From: an uncultured Erysipelotrichaceae bacterium
GTDB taxonomy: Bacteria > Bacillota_I > Bacilli_A > RF39 > UBA660
Length of the DNA: 13,585 bases
Reading direction: 5' to 3'
Assembly (NCBI GenBank): GCA_902795725.1
Contig: CADBLY010000110.1
Span: 1 to 13,585 of the forward strand
In this document: positions 6,907-13,585 of the stretch, one piece after another
Position numbering within the stretch: position 1 is the stretch's first letter
How the letters are laid out: every line of letters begins with the position of its first letter
Made by a program: the position numbers and the translations under genes
Notes under the pieces: model-generated
The model's input: the letters and a program-made list of their open reading frames with translations, nothing else
What the model was told of the DNA's origin: nothing
The model's database searches: none

Positions 6907-7590
6907 CTACTTAATAATTTGTTCTTCCTGTTCATTTTTATTTGACAATAAATTAATAATCAATTCACTTTTATATTTTTCTACAATATATTTATCATAT
7001 TTAGTCATATTAATATTCAAATAATTGTTAAAAGATATATTCTTATAATAAACCCTTGTATAATATATATTAATTATTTTCTTCAAGTAATCTAACATCA
7101 TTTTTTCTAATGATTTAATAAAACTTTGTGATACAGAATCAACTTTATAATTTGATTGTATCAATAAATATTCATTTAATAAACTAATAACATCATGATA
7201 ATGATAATTAAAAGATTTAAAAGCACAATTACAAATATACTTACGAGTATTCCTATCAACAACTGGAATAACACTATCTACCATCTTTGATATCTCCATA
7301 CTATAATATGCTCCATCTTCCTTATTTAAAGACTTATCGTTATTTAAAAAAGTCAAAAGTAGATATTTAAAATCTTTATTATTTTTTAAATATTCGAAAT
7401 AAGCATCCTTCATTTGCGTATGCGATATACCATATATAGAATTAATTTTACTAATTACATTAGGAGAAACACTAAGACAGTTACATTCCATATTAGATAC
7501 ATATTTAGGTGATACAGAAAGTGATTCCGCAAAGTCTTTACAAGTCATACCGTGTAAAACCCTAATAGCCTTAATAATTATACCATTCAT
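6907..7590 (-). CDS. XRE-family transcriptional regulator with unknown C-terminal domain
   Basis: A 227-residue protein. Residues 6-55 form a Cro/CI-type HTH (IKAIRVLHGMTCKDFAESLS, then SPKYVSNMECNCL and VISKINSIYGIS), which binds DNA as a dimer. Residues 60-227 match nothing I know. They are helical, with a paired Cys motif (C120, C122 in YICNCAFKSF) and a Tyr- and Asn-rich tail that could serve oligomerisation or ligand sensing. It is the first gene of the cassette. GGGGG lies six bases before the ATG, and a perfect 12-bp palindrome sits at the predicted transcription start just upstream. That strongly suggests it represses its own operon. Phage or ICE repressors have this arrangement, but no integrase or attachment site is visible. 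Confidence 0.85.
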   Translation of the reverse strand: MNGIIIKAIRVLHGMTCKDFAESLSVSPKYVSNMECNCLSVSPNVISKINSIYGISHTQMKDAYFEYLKNNKDFKYLLLTFLNNDKSLNKEDGAYYSMEISKMVDSVIPVVDRNTRKYICNCAFKSFNYHYHDVISLLNEYLLIQSNYKVDSVSQSFIKSLEKMMLDYLKKIINIYYTRVYYKNISFNNYLNINMTKYDKYIVEKYKSELIINLLSNKNEQEEQIIK

Positions 7591-7602
7591 AAAAGTCCCC
7601 CT

Positions 7603-7614
7603 TTAACCGGTTAA
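7603..7614. promoter_or_regulatory. Perfect palindrome TTAACCGGTTAA, probable operator
   Basis: A 12-bp perfect palindrome with a CCGG core in very AT-rich DNA. It begins one base downstream of the -10 box, covers the expected start of transcription and abuts the GGGGG ribosome site. A dimeric HTH protein bound here would block the promoter of the XRE/sigma-like cassette. I found no second copy in the window. Confidence 0.6.
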
Positions 7615-7615
7615 T

Positions 7616-7643
7616 ATTATAGCAAATAATGAAAAATTGTCAA
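7616..7643 (-). promoter_or_regulatory. Consensus promoter of the XRE/sigma-like cassette
   Basis: Perfect TTGACA (7638-7643) and perfect TATAAT (7616-7621) are 16 bases apart, and TGC before the -10 gives the extended form. This is the best consensus match in the window. It starts immediately after the T-tract of the pnp terminator. Confidence 0.85.
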
Positions 7644-7675
7644 ATTTAAAAAGCAACTATTTAATAGCTGCTTTT
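7644..7675 (-). terminator. Intrinsic terminator of rpsO-pnp, containing the pnp stop
   Basis: On the minus strand AAAAGCAGCTAT (7664-7675) pairs with ATAGTTGCTTTT (7649-7660), 12 bp with one G-U pair, around TAA (7661-7663), followed by a T-rich tract. The pnp stop TAG at 7657-7659 lies within the stem, so the last pnp codons form the hairpin. Confidence 0.78.
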
Positions 7676-9786
7676 CTTGATAGATTTAATCTTCCACGTT
7701 TATCAAAACCTAAACATTTAACAATTATATCATCGCCAACATTACATATATCTTCAACCCTAGAAGTATGTTTAACATCAAGTTCAGAAATGTGCACCAT
7801 ACCTTCACATCCCGGCCATAATTCTACAAAAGCACCAGTTTCAATAATACGAGTAACTTTTCCATTATATATTTTACCTTCTTCAGGAACACGAACAACA
7901 TCTTTAATCATCTTAGCTGTCTTTTCAATTATATCTTTATCCGTGTGATAAATAATTACTTTACCATCATCTTCTAAATCAACCTTAACAGCATTAACAT
8001 CATTCACTGCCTTAACATTAGAAGCTTCAAGAATAATCTTAGTAATCATTTCTCCCCCACGACCAATAATATCTTTAATCTTTTCAGGTTCAACCATAAA
8101 ACTAATAGTTTTAGGAGCATATTTAGACACTTCTTTACGTGGCTCAGGTATTTGCTTAGTAATAACATCTAAGATTTGCATACGAGCCTTTTTCGCTTGT
8201 TCTAAAGCTTCTTTTAAAATTTGTTTTGTAATACCTTTAATCTTTATATCCATTTGTAAAGCACAAATACCATCTTTAGTACCTGCAACTTTAAAATCCA
8301 TATCTCCTAAATGATCTTCCATACCTTGAATATCTGTTAGAATGGTATAATCATCACCATATGTAATTAATCCCATAGCAATTCCTGCAACCGGCGCTTT
8401 AATAGGTACACCAGCAGCCATTAAACTCATACATCCAGCACATATACTAGCTTGTGAAGATGAACCATTTGATTCAAGAATTTCAGATACAACACGAATA
8501 GTATATGGAAACTCATCTTCCGATGGAATAACTTGCGCTAAAGCACGTTCACCTAAAGCACCATGCCCGATTTCACGACGTCCTGGAGCACCATATCTTC
8601 CAGTTTCTCCAACTGAGAATTGTGGGAAATTATAATGCAACATAAAACGTTTTTCCGTTTCTAAATCAAGACCATCAAGAATTTGATGTTCTCCTAAAGC
8701 ACCTAATGTTGTCACACTTAAACTTTGAGTTTCACCACGAGTAAACAACGCAGAACCATGAGTTCTAGGAAGTAGATCAATATCAGTAGATAATGGCCTA
8801 ATCTCAGTCATACTTCTACCATCCGCACGCATACGTTCTTTAACAACAATTGTTCTAAATAAATCATATTCAATTTCTTCTAAAATTAATTTAACTTTAG
8901 TTAACAATTCCTTTAATTCATCATCATCTAATTTACTATTTTTCTCTTCAAAATAAGTAACAACTTCTTCTTTAATAGTATCAATAGTATTATATTTTTC
9001 TAATTTATCCTTGATGCGAAGTGCTTTATCTAATTTAGATGCACACATATCCTTTATATCATTTCTTAAATCATCAGTCAACTCTAATACTTCATACTCC
9101 ATTTTCTCTTCGCCAACTTCATCAATAATAGACTTTTGAAAATCACAAAGTTCTTGAATTGCATCATGTCCAAACATTAAAGCATCCAACATATCACTTT
9201 CTGATGCTTCTTTCGCACCTGCTTCAACCATATTAATAGCTTCTTTAGTACCAGCAACAGTTAAATCAATATCTGATATTTCACTATCAGCTACAGATGG
9301 ATTAATAACTAATTTACCATCAACTCTTCCAACTTTAACTCCCGCAATAGGTCCATCGAAAGGTATTTTAGAAATAGATGTTGCAAGAGATGATCCAAAC
9401 ATTGCTGCCATCTCTGGTGAACAATCTGGATCCACACTTAAAATCGTATTAACAATTTGAACTTCATTTCTAAAATTTTCAGGAAACATTGGACGCATAG
9501 GTCTATCTATCATACGAGCTGCTAAAGTAGCATTTTCCGTTGGACGTCCTTCTCTTTTAATAAATCCACCCGGAATTTTACCTACTGAATATAGTTTTTC
9601 TTGATATAAAACCATAAGTGGAAAAAAATCCGACAAAATATTAGCAGACTTAGATACACAAACAGTTGATAATACAACTGTATCTCCATATCTAACTAAT
9701 ACCGCACCATTTGCTTGTTTAGCTAATTCCCCAGTTTCTACAATTAACTTTCTTCCCCTGAAATCTAACTCATAAACTTTCTTCAT
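7657..9786 (-). CDS. pnp: Polyribonucleotide nucleotidyltransferase (PNPase)
   Basis: A trimeric 3'-to-5' phosphorolytic exoribonuclease for mRNA turnover. At 709 residues it is full length. Order: first RNase PH-like domain (about 1-140), helical linker (about 145-320), second RNase PH domain (about 325-550), KH domain with IIGRGG (573-578), and S1 domain (about 636-704). Phosphate-site residues lie in GRREIGHGALGERAL (402-416). The catalytic acids are D491 and D497, with K499, in EDHLGDMDFKVAG. FIKREGRPTENATL and the MIDRPMRPMF loop are typical. AAGGAGG lies four bases before the ATG. It is 45 bases downstream of rpsO, the classic pairing, with a hairpin between them. Confidence 0.98.
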   Translation of the reverse strand: MKKVYELDFRGRKLIVETGELAKQANGAVLVRYGDTVVLSTVCVSKSANILSDFFPLMVLYQEKLYSVGKIPGGFIKREGRPTENATLAARMIDRPMRPMFPENFRNEVQIVNTILSVDPDCSPEMAAMFGSSLATSISKIPFDGPIAGVKVGRVDGKLVINPSVADSEISDIDLTVAGTKEAINMVEAGAKEASESDMLDALMFGHDAIQELCDFQKSIIDEVGEEKMEYEVLELTDDLRNDIKDMCASKLDKALRIKDKLEKYNTIDTIKEEVVTYFEEKNSKLDDDELKELLTKVKLILEEIEYDLFRTIVVKERMRADGRSMTEIRPLSTDIDLLPRTHGSALFTRGETQSLSVTTLGALGEHQILDGLDLETEKRFMLHYNFPQFSVGETGRYGAPGRREIGHGALGERALAQVIPSEDEFPYTIRVVSEILESNGSSSQASICAGCMSLMAAGVPIKAPVAGIAMGLITYGDDYTILTDIQGMEDHLGDMDFKVAGTKDGICALQMDIKIKGITKQILKEALEQAKKARMQILDVITKQIPEPRKEVSKYAPKTISFMVEPEKIKDIIGRGGEMITKIILEASNVKAVNDVNAVKVDLEDDGKVIIYHTDKDIIEKTAKMIKDVVRVPEEGKIYNGKVTRIIETGAFVELWPGCEGMVHISELDVKHTSRVEDICNVGDDIIVKCLGFDKRGRLNLSRKAAIK

Positions 9787-9806
9787 ACTGCCTCCTTATA
9801 ATCAAA

Positions 9807-9827
9807 GACACTCCTTAAAGAAGTGCC
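9807..9827 (-). promoter_or_regulatory. Hairpin in the rpsO-pnp intercistronic region
   Basis: On the minus strand GGCACTTC (9820-9827) pairs with GGAGTGTC (9807-9814), 8 bp with two G-U pairs, around TTTAA. The following TTTGATTAT is only weakly T-rich, so it is at most a partial terminator. In E. coli the same junction carries a terminator and an RNase III site used in pnp autoregulation; a processing or attenuation role here is inference. Confidence 0.45.
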
Positions 9828-9831
9828 CATA

Positions 9832-10101
9832 TTATTTTCTTAAGCCTAATGCTTTAATGATATTACGATATCTTGTAACATCTTTATTTTTTAAATAATT
9901 TAATAAACTTCTTCTTTGACCAATCTTTTTAAGCATTCCCCTTTTTGAGTGATGGTCTTGCTTATGTTCCTTAAAATGTTCAGTCAAAGTGTTTATTTCT
10001 TCAGTTAAGATAGCAATTTGAACTTCAATAGATCCAGTATCTTTTTCATCTTGTCCAAACTTCTTAACAATTTGTTGTTTTTTTAATTTACTTAAAGCCA
10101 T
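9832..10101 (-). CDS. rpsO: 30S ribosomal protein S15
   Basis: At 89 residues it has the exact family length. S15 is a primary 16S rRNA binder that nucleates the platform of the 30S subunit. Conserved segments are visible: DTGSIEVQIAILTEEI (21-36), LTEHFKEHKQDHHSKRGM (39-56), and GQRRSLLNYLKNKD (61-74) followed by the C-terminal YRNIIKALGLRK. AAAGGAG lies seven bases before the ATG. It is the first gene of rpsO-pnp and is preceded by a leader of about 75 bases with pairing potential. Confidence 0.98.
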   Translation of the reverse strand: MALSKLKKQQIVKKFGQDEKDTGSIEVQIAILTEEINTLTEHFKEHKQDHHSKRGMLKKIGQRRSLLNYLKNKDVTRYRNIIKALGLRK

Positions 10102-10175
10102 ACATATTCTCCTTTCTCAAATTCGCTTATACCTAGTAAAAAGTTGGAGTTTCTTTCCACCAAGAAATAAGTACT
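10102..10175 (-). promoter_or_regulatory. Structured rpsO leader, candidate S15 autoregulatory RNA
   Basis: The leader can form TTTCTT-GGTGGA-AAGAAA, or a competing hairpin TGGA-AAGAAAC-TCCA. The CTCC in the second form is also complementary to the GGAG of the rpsO ribosome site. Alternative pairings that expose or hide that site would suit feedback by S15, known for rpsO leaders in other bacteria. I could not match it to a described S15 leader class. Confidence 0.4.
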
Positions 10176-10181
10176 ACATAT

Positions 10182-10210
10182 AATATACACTAAAATATCA
10201 TTTTATGCAA
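10182..10210 (-). promoter_or_regulatory. Promoter of rpsO-pnp
   Basis: TTGCAT (10205-10210) and TATATT (10182-10187) are separated by exactly 17 bases. The predicted start is near 10175, giving a leader of about 75 bases, much longer than the other promoters here give. The -35 is conserved only in its TTG. Confidence 0.5.
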
Positions 10211-10339
10211 GACATTATCTAAAATTAATAACTTTTTAACCATTAGATACACTGGTAATGCCCTTATTAGAAATCACAAAAACATTATCAATCATCTAAA
10301 ATGTACCAAGCTAATTAACTATATCATCAAATCACCTAA

Positions 10340-13147
10340 TCATTCTAACATATCTTTTAAAAATTGTCCGGTATAACTTTTATCAATTTTAGATACTTCT
10401 TCTGGAGTACCTGTTGCAATAACTTGTCCTCCACCTGAACCACCTTCTGGACCTAAATCAATAATGTAATCAGCAACTTTAATAACATCTAAATTGTGTT
10501 CTATAACAAGTACTGTATCGCCATTATCAACTATTCTATTTAAAATATCTAATAATTTCTTTATATCATGAGTATGCAAGCCTGTAGTAGGCTCATCTAA
10601 AATAAATAATGATTTACCAGTAGGCTTTTTTTGTAACTCCTTGGCCAGTTTAACACGTCCTGCTTCTCCACCAGAAAGTGTAGGTGCACTCTGGCCTAAC
10701 TTAACATAAGAAAGTCCTACATCCATAAGCATTTGTAATTTTTTTCTAACCTTCGGAACATTTTCAAAAAATTCATATGCTTCTTCAACCCGCATTTCTA
10801 ATACATCATATATACTTTTTCCCTTATATTTTACTTGTAAAGTTTCCGAATTATACCTTGTACCACCACATACTTCACATGGAACATAGACATCCGGTAG
10901 AAAATGCATTTCAATTTTTTTAACGCCATCACCCCAACATGCTTCACATCTTCCACCTTTTACATTAAAAGAAAATCTACTTTTATCATATCCACGTATT
11001 TTCGATTCCTTCATCGAAGCATATAAATCTCTAATCTCATCAAAAACACCTGTATAAGTAGCTGGATTACTACGTGGTGTACGTCCAATTGGATCTTGTG
11101 ATATATCAACAACTTTATCAATATTTTCAAGACCAATAATTTTTTTATGTTTACCCGATTTTTCTTTAGTTTTATATAAATTATTAAAAACACTTTTATA
11201 TAATATTTCATTAACTAAAGTACTTTTACCACTTCCCGATACACCTGTCACACATACAAATTTACCAAGTGGAATTTTAACATTAATATTTTTTAAGTTA
11301 TTCTCACACGCACCCTTAATTTCTAAATATTTTTTATTTCCTTTCCGCCTTTTTAAAGGAACTTCAATTTTCATTTTACCACTCAAATATTTACCAGTTA
11401 AACTATTATCATTATTCATTACTTCCACTGGTGTACCACAAGCTACTACTTCCCCACCATGTAATCCAGCAAGTGGACCAATATCAACTAAGTAATCGGA
11501 AGCAAGCATTGTATCAGTATCATGTTCAACTACCACTAAAGTATTACCTAAATCTCTCATTTCAAGTAATGATTTAATTAATCGATTATTATCACGTTGA
11601 TGAAGACCAATACTAGGTTCATCTAATACATATAATACTCCAGTAAGACGAGAACCAATCTGAGTAGCTAATCTAATACGACTTGATTCTCCACCAGATA
11701 AAGTACCAGCCATACGATTTAAAGTAAGGTACTCTAATCCAACATTAATCAAAAAAGATAAACGAGATAAAATCTCCTTAATAATTAAATCACTAATTTC
11801 TCTTTCTTCAGCACCAAGTTTTAAATTAGAAAAAAACTCTTTTAACTCACCAATAGATAGCTTCGTTATTTCATATATATTTTTATTACCAACAAGAACA
11901 GATAATACAGAATCATTTAACCGTGCTCCATCACATTTTAAACAAGTAGATTGAACCATATATTTTTCAATCCAATCTCTTATCCATCCACTTTTAGTTT
12001 CAATATAACGTCTTTCTAAATTGTTAACTATACCTTCAAAATAAGAATTAGTTGTTCTTGTATTACCATTACGTGATGAATAATTAAATTCCATAACATC
12101 TGGTGAACCATATAGAATAATATCCAACTTATCCATAGGCATTTTAGATATTGGCATATCTAAATCAATATCATAATATTTAGATACCGCATGAATTTCT
12201 GCAAACGTTGTAGTCGCATCCAAATTTAAAGGTTCAATTGCCCCACCATTAATACTTTTCGATTTGTCAGGAATAATTAGATCAATATCAATATTTTTAC
12301 TTATACCCAAGCCATTACACATCTCACATGCTCCATAAGGTGCATTAAAAGAAAATATACGCGGTTCAAGTTCAGGTAAAGAAAAATCACAATGTGGGCA
12401 TGCATAATTTTCACTCATAACTATCTCATCTTTACCAACAGGATCAACAACAACTTTACCATTTGATAATTTAGATGCAAGTTCAATCGCTTCAAATAAA
12501 CGACTACGTATTCCTTCTTTAATTATTAATCTATCAACTATAACATCAATATCATGATTTTTATTCTTCTCTAAATCAATCTCATCATTTAAATCATAAT
12601 CAACCCCATCAATACGTACTCTAACATAACCATCTTTTCTTAATTCATTTAATTTGTCTTTAAAAGTACCTTTCTTATGATGAACAATTGGGCTTAATAC
12701 TCTAATCTTCGTTCCTTCATCTAATTTAAGTATTTGCAAAGTCATCTCTTCAACTGATTGACTACTAATAGGTATATTATGATTCGGACAATAAGGTACA
12801 CCAATACGTGCGAATAAAAGCCTTAAATAATCATATATCTCCGTTACTGTTCCAACTGTACTACGAGGATTATTATGCGTAGTTTTTTGATCAATAGAAA
12901 TACTTGGACTTAAACCTTCAATACTATCAACATTAGACTTTTCTGTTCCACCTAAAAACTGTCTAGCATAAGCCGATAAACTCTCCACATATCTCCTTTG
13001 ACCTTCTGCATATATCGTATCAAAAGCTAAACTACTTTTCCCACTACCAGATACTCCCGTCATGACAATTAACTTATTCTTAGGCAGTTCTAAATCTATA
13101 TTCTTTAAATTATTTTCTCTAGCTCCCTTAATAACTATCTTATCCAT
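10340..13147 (-). CDS. uvrA: Excinuclease ABC subunit A (UvrA)
   Basis: The damage-recognition ATPase of nucleotide excision repair; it loads UvrB at lesions. At 935 residues it is full length. Two ABC modules: Walker A GVSGSGKSS (31-39) and GVSGSGKST (635-643), signatures LSGGE (483-487 and 824-828), Walker B VLDEPS (507-512) and ILDEPT (849-854). Zinc sites: C250/C253 with C274/C277, and C734/C737 with C757/C760. The first CxxC-like site reads CPNH. I start it at the ATG at 13147, which has AGGTGAT three bases upstream; an ATG at 13162 would add MAGDS and place the ribosome site inside the gene. uvrB is not adjacent. It appears to be a single-gene unit. Confidence 0.97.
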   Translation of the reverse strand: MDKIVIKGARENNLKNIDLELPKNKLIVMTGVSGSGKSSLAFDTIYAEGQRRYVESLSAYARQFLGGTEKSNVDSIEGLSPSISIDQKTTHNNPRSTVGTVTEIYDYLRLLFARIGVPYCPNHNIPISSQSVEEMTLQILKLDEGTKIRVLSPIVHHKKGTFKDKLNELRKDGYVRVRIDGVDYDLNDEIDLEKNKNHDIDVIVDRLIIKEGIRSRLFEAIELASKLSNGKVVVDPVGKDEIVMSENYACPHCDFSLPELEPRIFSFNAPYGACEMCNGLGISKNIDIDLIIPDKSKSINGGAIEPLNLDATTTFAEIHAVSKYYDIDLDMPISKMPMDKLDIILYGSPDVMEFNYSSRNGNTRTTNSYFEGIVNNLERRYIETKSGWIRDWIEKYMVQSTCLKCDGARLNDSVLSVLVGNKNIYEITKLSIGELKEFFSNLKLGAEEREISDLIIKEILSRLSFLINVGLEYLTLNRMAGTLSGGESSRIRLATQIGSRLTGVLYVLDEPSIGLHQRDNNRLIKSLLEMRDLGNTLVVVEHDTDTMLASDYLVDIGPLAGLHGGEVVACGTPVEVMNNDNSLTGKYLSGKMKIEVPLKRRKGNKKYLEIKGACENNLKNINVKIPLGKFVCVTGVSGSGKSTLVNEILYKSVFNNLYKTKEKSGKHKKIIGLENIDKVVDISQDPIGRTPRSNPATYTGVFDEIRDLYASMKESKIRGYDKSRFSFNVKGGRCEACWGDGVKKIEMHFLPDVYVPCEVCGGTRYNSETLQVKYKGKSIYDVLEMRVEEAYEFFENVPKVRKKLQMLMDVGLSYVKLGQSAPTLSGGEAGRVKLAKELQKKPTGKSLFILDEPTTGLHTHDIKKLLDILNRIVDNGDTVLVIEHNLDVIKVADYIIDLGPEGGSGGGQVIATGTPEEVSKIDKSYTGQFLKDMLE

Positions 13148-13150
13148 ACT

Positions 13151-13157
13151 ATCACCT
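13151..13157 (-). promoter_or_regulatory. Shine-Dalgarno site that decides the uvrA start
   Basis: AGGTGAT on the minus strand, three bases before ATG at 13145-13147. The resulting N-terminus MDKIVIKGARENNLKN matches the usual UvrA start, whereas the longer frame adds five unrelated residues. Confidence 0.8.
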
Positions 13158-13164
13158 GCCATTT

Positions 13165-13173
13165 AGTATATCA
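13165..13173 (-). promoter_or_regulatory. Extended -10 promoter element of uvrA
   Basis: TGATATACT on the minus strand is TGn followed by TATACT, one mismatch from consensus. It ends 17 bases before the uvrA ATG, so the leader would be about 10 bases. No good -35 is present; the expected position lies inside the upstream terminator hairpin. Confidence 0.5.
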
Positions 13174-13202
13174 AAAAAATAGATAAATATCTATCTATTT
13201 TT
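13173..13202 (-). terminator. AT-rich terminator between the surface protein fragment and uvrA
   Basis: AAAAATAGATA and TATCTATTTTT (13175-13185 and 13192-13202) form a perfect 11-bp stem around a 6-base loop, followed on the minus strand by a T run. Only two pairs are G-C, so the stem is weak. It lies 11 bases past the upstream stop codon. Confidence 0.5.
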
Positions 13203-13213
13203 CAATTTTTACA

Positions 13214-13585
13214 TTATTCATTATTATTAGTTTCTATGGCTGATTTATAGACATTGACAACTGGACGGATTGTACAACGATTATCGTTAGAAGCCATAGT
13301 CGTCTCATCGTTTCTTATTCCAAAAACATACCCCTTAATATCAATGCTCATTGTCCAATATCCATACCATCCATCATGATTATATTTCCATATGTATGTA
13401 TTATCTAAAGATCTCCATTCTTCAATTGTTATTAATCTTGCACTATAGCCATTTACTTCTTTTACTTTATTATTTATAAAAGCAGCATTAACCCAAGTGT
13501 CAACAACATATTTTATGTCTGATTCATCGTAAACATTTGTTAATCCTTCACTAAAATTTTTACAATATGCTACTCCACCATAAAC
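13214..13585 (-). CDS. C-terminal part of a surface-type protein (DUF6273-like), cut by the window edge
   Basis: An open frame runs from the window edge to TAA at 13214-13216, giving the last 123 residues of a protein whose start lies outside. The motifs ARLITIEEWRSL (49-60), YGYWTMS (74-80), VFGIRNDE (87-94) and CTIRPVVNVYKS (104-115) resemble the C-terminus of DUF6273-type, FGE/C-type-lectin-like domains common in surface proteins of gut Firmicutes. This assignment is from memory of the motif pattern. Two cysteines (C8, C104) could form a disulfide. No membrane segment is in the visible part. A terminator follows directly and uvrA starts 66 bases downstream of the stop. Confidence 0.72.
   Translation of the reverse strand, partial: VYGGVAYCKNFSEGLTNVYDESDIKYVVDTWVNAAFINNKVKEVNGYSARLITIEEWRSLDNTYIWKYNHDGWYGYWTMSIDIKGYVFGIRNDETTMASNDNRCTIRPVVNVYKSAIETNNNE

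Noticed and set aside
4226..7590. Cassette as an integrated mobile element or toxin-antitoxin system
   Set aside because: No integrase, relaxase, attachment repeats or target-site duplications are visible at the edges, and none of the proteins resembles a known toxin.
7637..7948. Plus-strand open frame of 103 codons
   Set aside because: It is antisense to the S1/KH end of pnp and begins at the cassette promoter and pnp terminator; no Shine-Dalgarno site was seen.
10102..10339. T-box, riboswitch or tRNA upstream of rpsO
   Set aside because: No T-box consensus, known aptamer pattern, or cloverleaf with TTC-type arm could be found. The part from 10211 to 10339 shows only weak pairing (CATTA/TAATG).
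11011..11211. Minus-strand open frame of 66 codons
   Set aside because: It is an alternative frame inside uvrA, with a low-complexity Lys/Ile/Leu sequence typical of AT-rich shadow frames.
1..13585. Mycoplasma genetic code (TGA as Trp)
   Set aside because: TGA ends uvrA, sufD and the HIT gene at family-appropriate lengths, and tryptophans are encoded by TGG.
1..13585. CRISPR array or insertion sequence
   Set aside because: No regularly spaced repeats and no transposase motif were seen on either strand.

Overview
The window reads as chromosomal DNA from a very AT-rich, Gram-positive-type bacterium that uses the standard genetic code. TGA is a true stop for uvrA, sufD and the HIT gene, and tryptophans are encoded by TGG, so this is not a code-4 Mycoplasma. 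Ribosome binding sites such as GGAGGTGAT and AAGGAGG match the canonical 16S tail. Gene content and the style of the surface proteins suggest a reduced-genome, host-associated member of the Bacilli/Mycoplasmatota (RF39-like gut lineages); this placement is inference.

Layout, left to right: everything is on the minus strand except one HIT gene. (1) 11-953: a membrane-anchored surface protein with a LamG-like C-terminal domain, with its own promoter and terminator. (2) 935-3759: a three-gene SUF iron-sulfur operon, sufC-sufD-sufS. The SufB/SufD protein is short and divergent, and no sufU or sufB follows. (3) 3712-3855: a divergent intergenic region with promoters for sufC and for the HIT gene and with short repeats between them. 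(4) 3856-4246: the HIT-family hydrolase, closed by a palindromic terminator shared with the convergent operon. (5) 4226-7643: a four-gene minus-strand cassette (XRE-type regulator, unknown Cys-rich protein, two paralogous sigma-like proteins). It is driven by the best consensus promoter in the window, with a perfect 12-bp palindrome over the predicted start site. (6) 7644-10210: rpsO-pnp, with a promoter, a structured leader and an intercistronic hairpin. (7) 10211-10339: 129 bases with no gene or convincing element. (8) 10340-13173: uvrA, probably a single-gene unit. (9) 13214-13585: the C-terminal part of another surface-type protein, cut by the window edge.

The housekeeping genes (uvrA, pnp, rpsO, sufCS, HIT) are ordinary. 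The most interesting part is the 3.4-kb cassette between pnp and the HIT gene. Its two adjacent sigma-like proteins each appear to carry two copies of a region-2-like unit ahead of a region-4-like HTH, and they are co-transcribed with a Cys-rich protein I cannot identify and an XRE regulator that probably represses its own promoter. The second is the reduced SUF operon, whose single SufB/D protein combines a SufD-like histidine with a cysteine at what looks like the SufB scaffold position.

Two genome-scale habits are visible. Several terminator hairpins are built from the last codons of the gene they terminate. Several promoters place the -10 box only 17-19 bases before the start codon.
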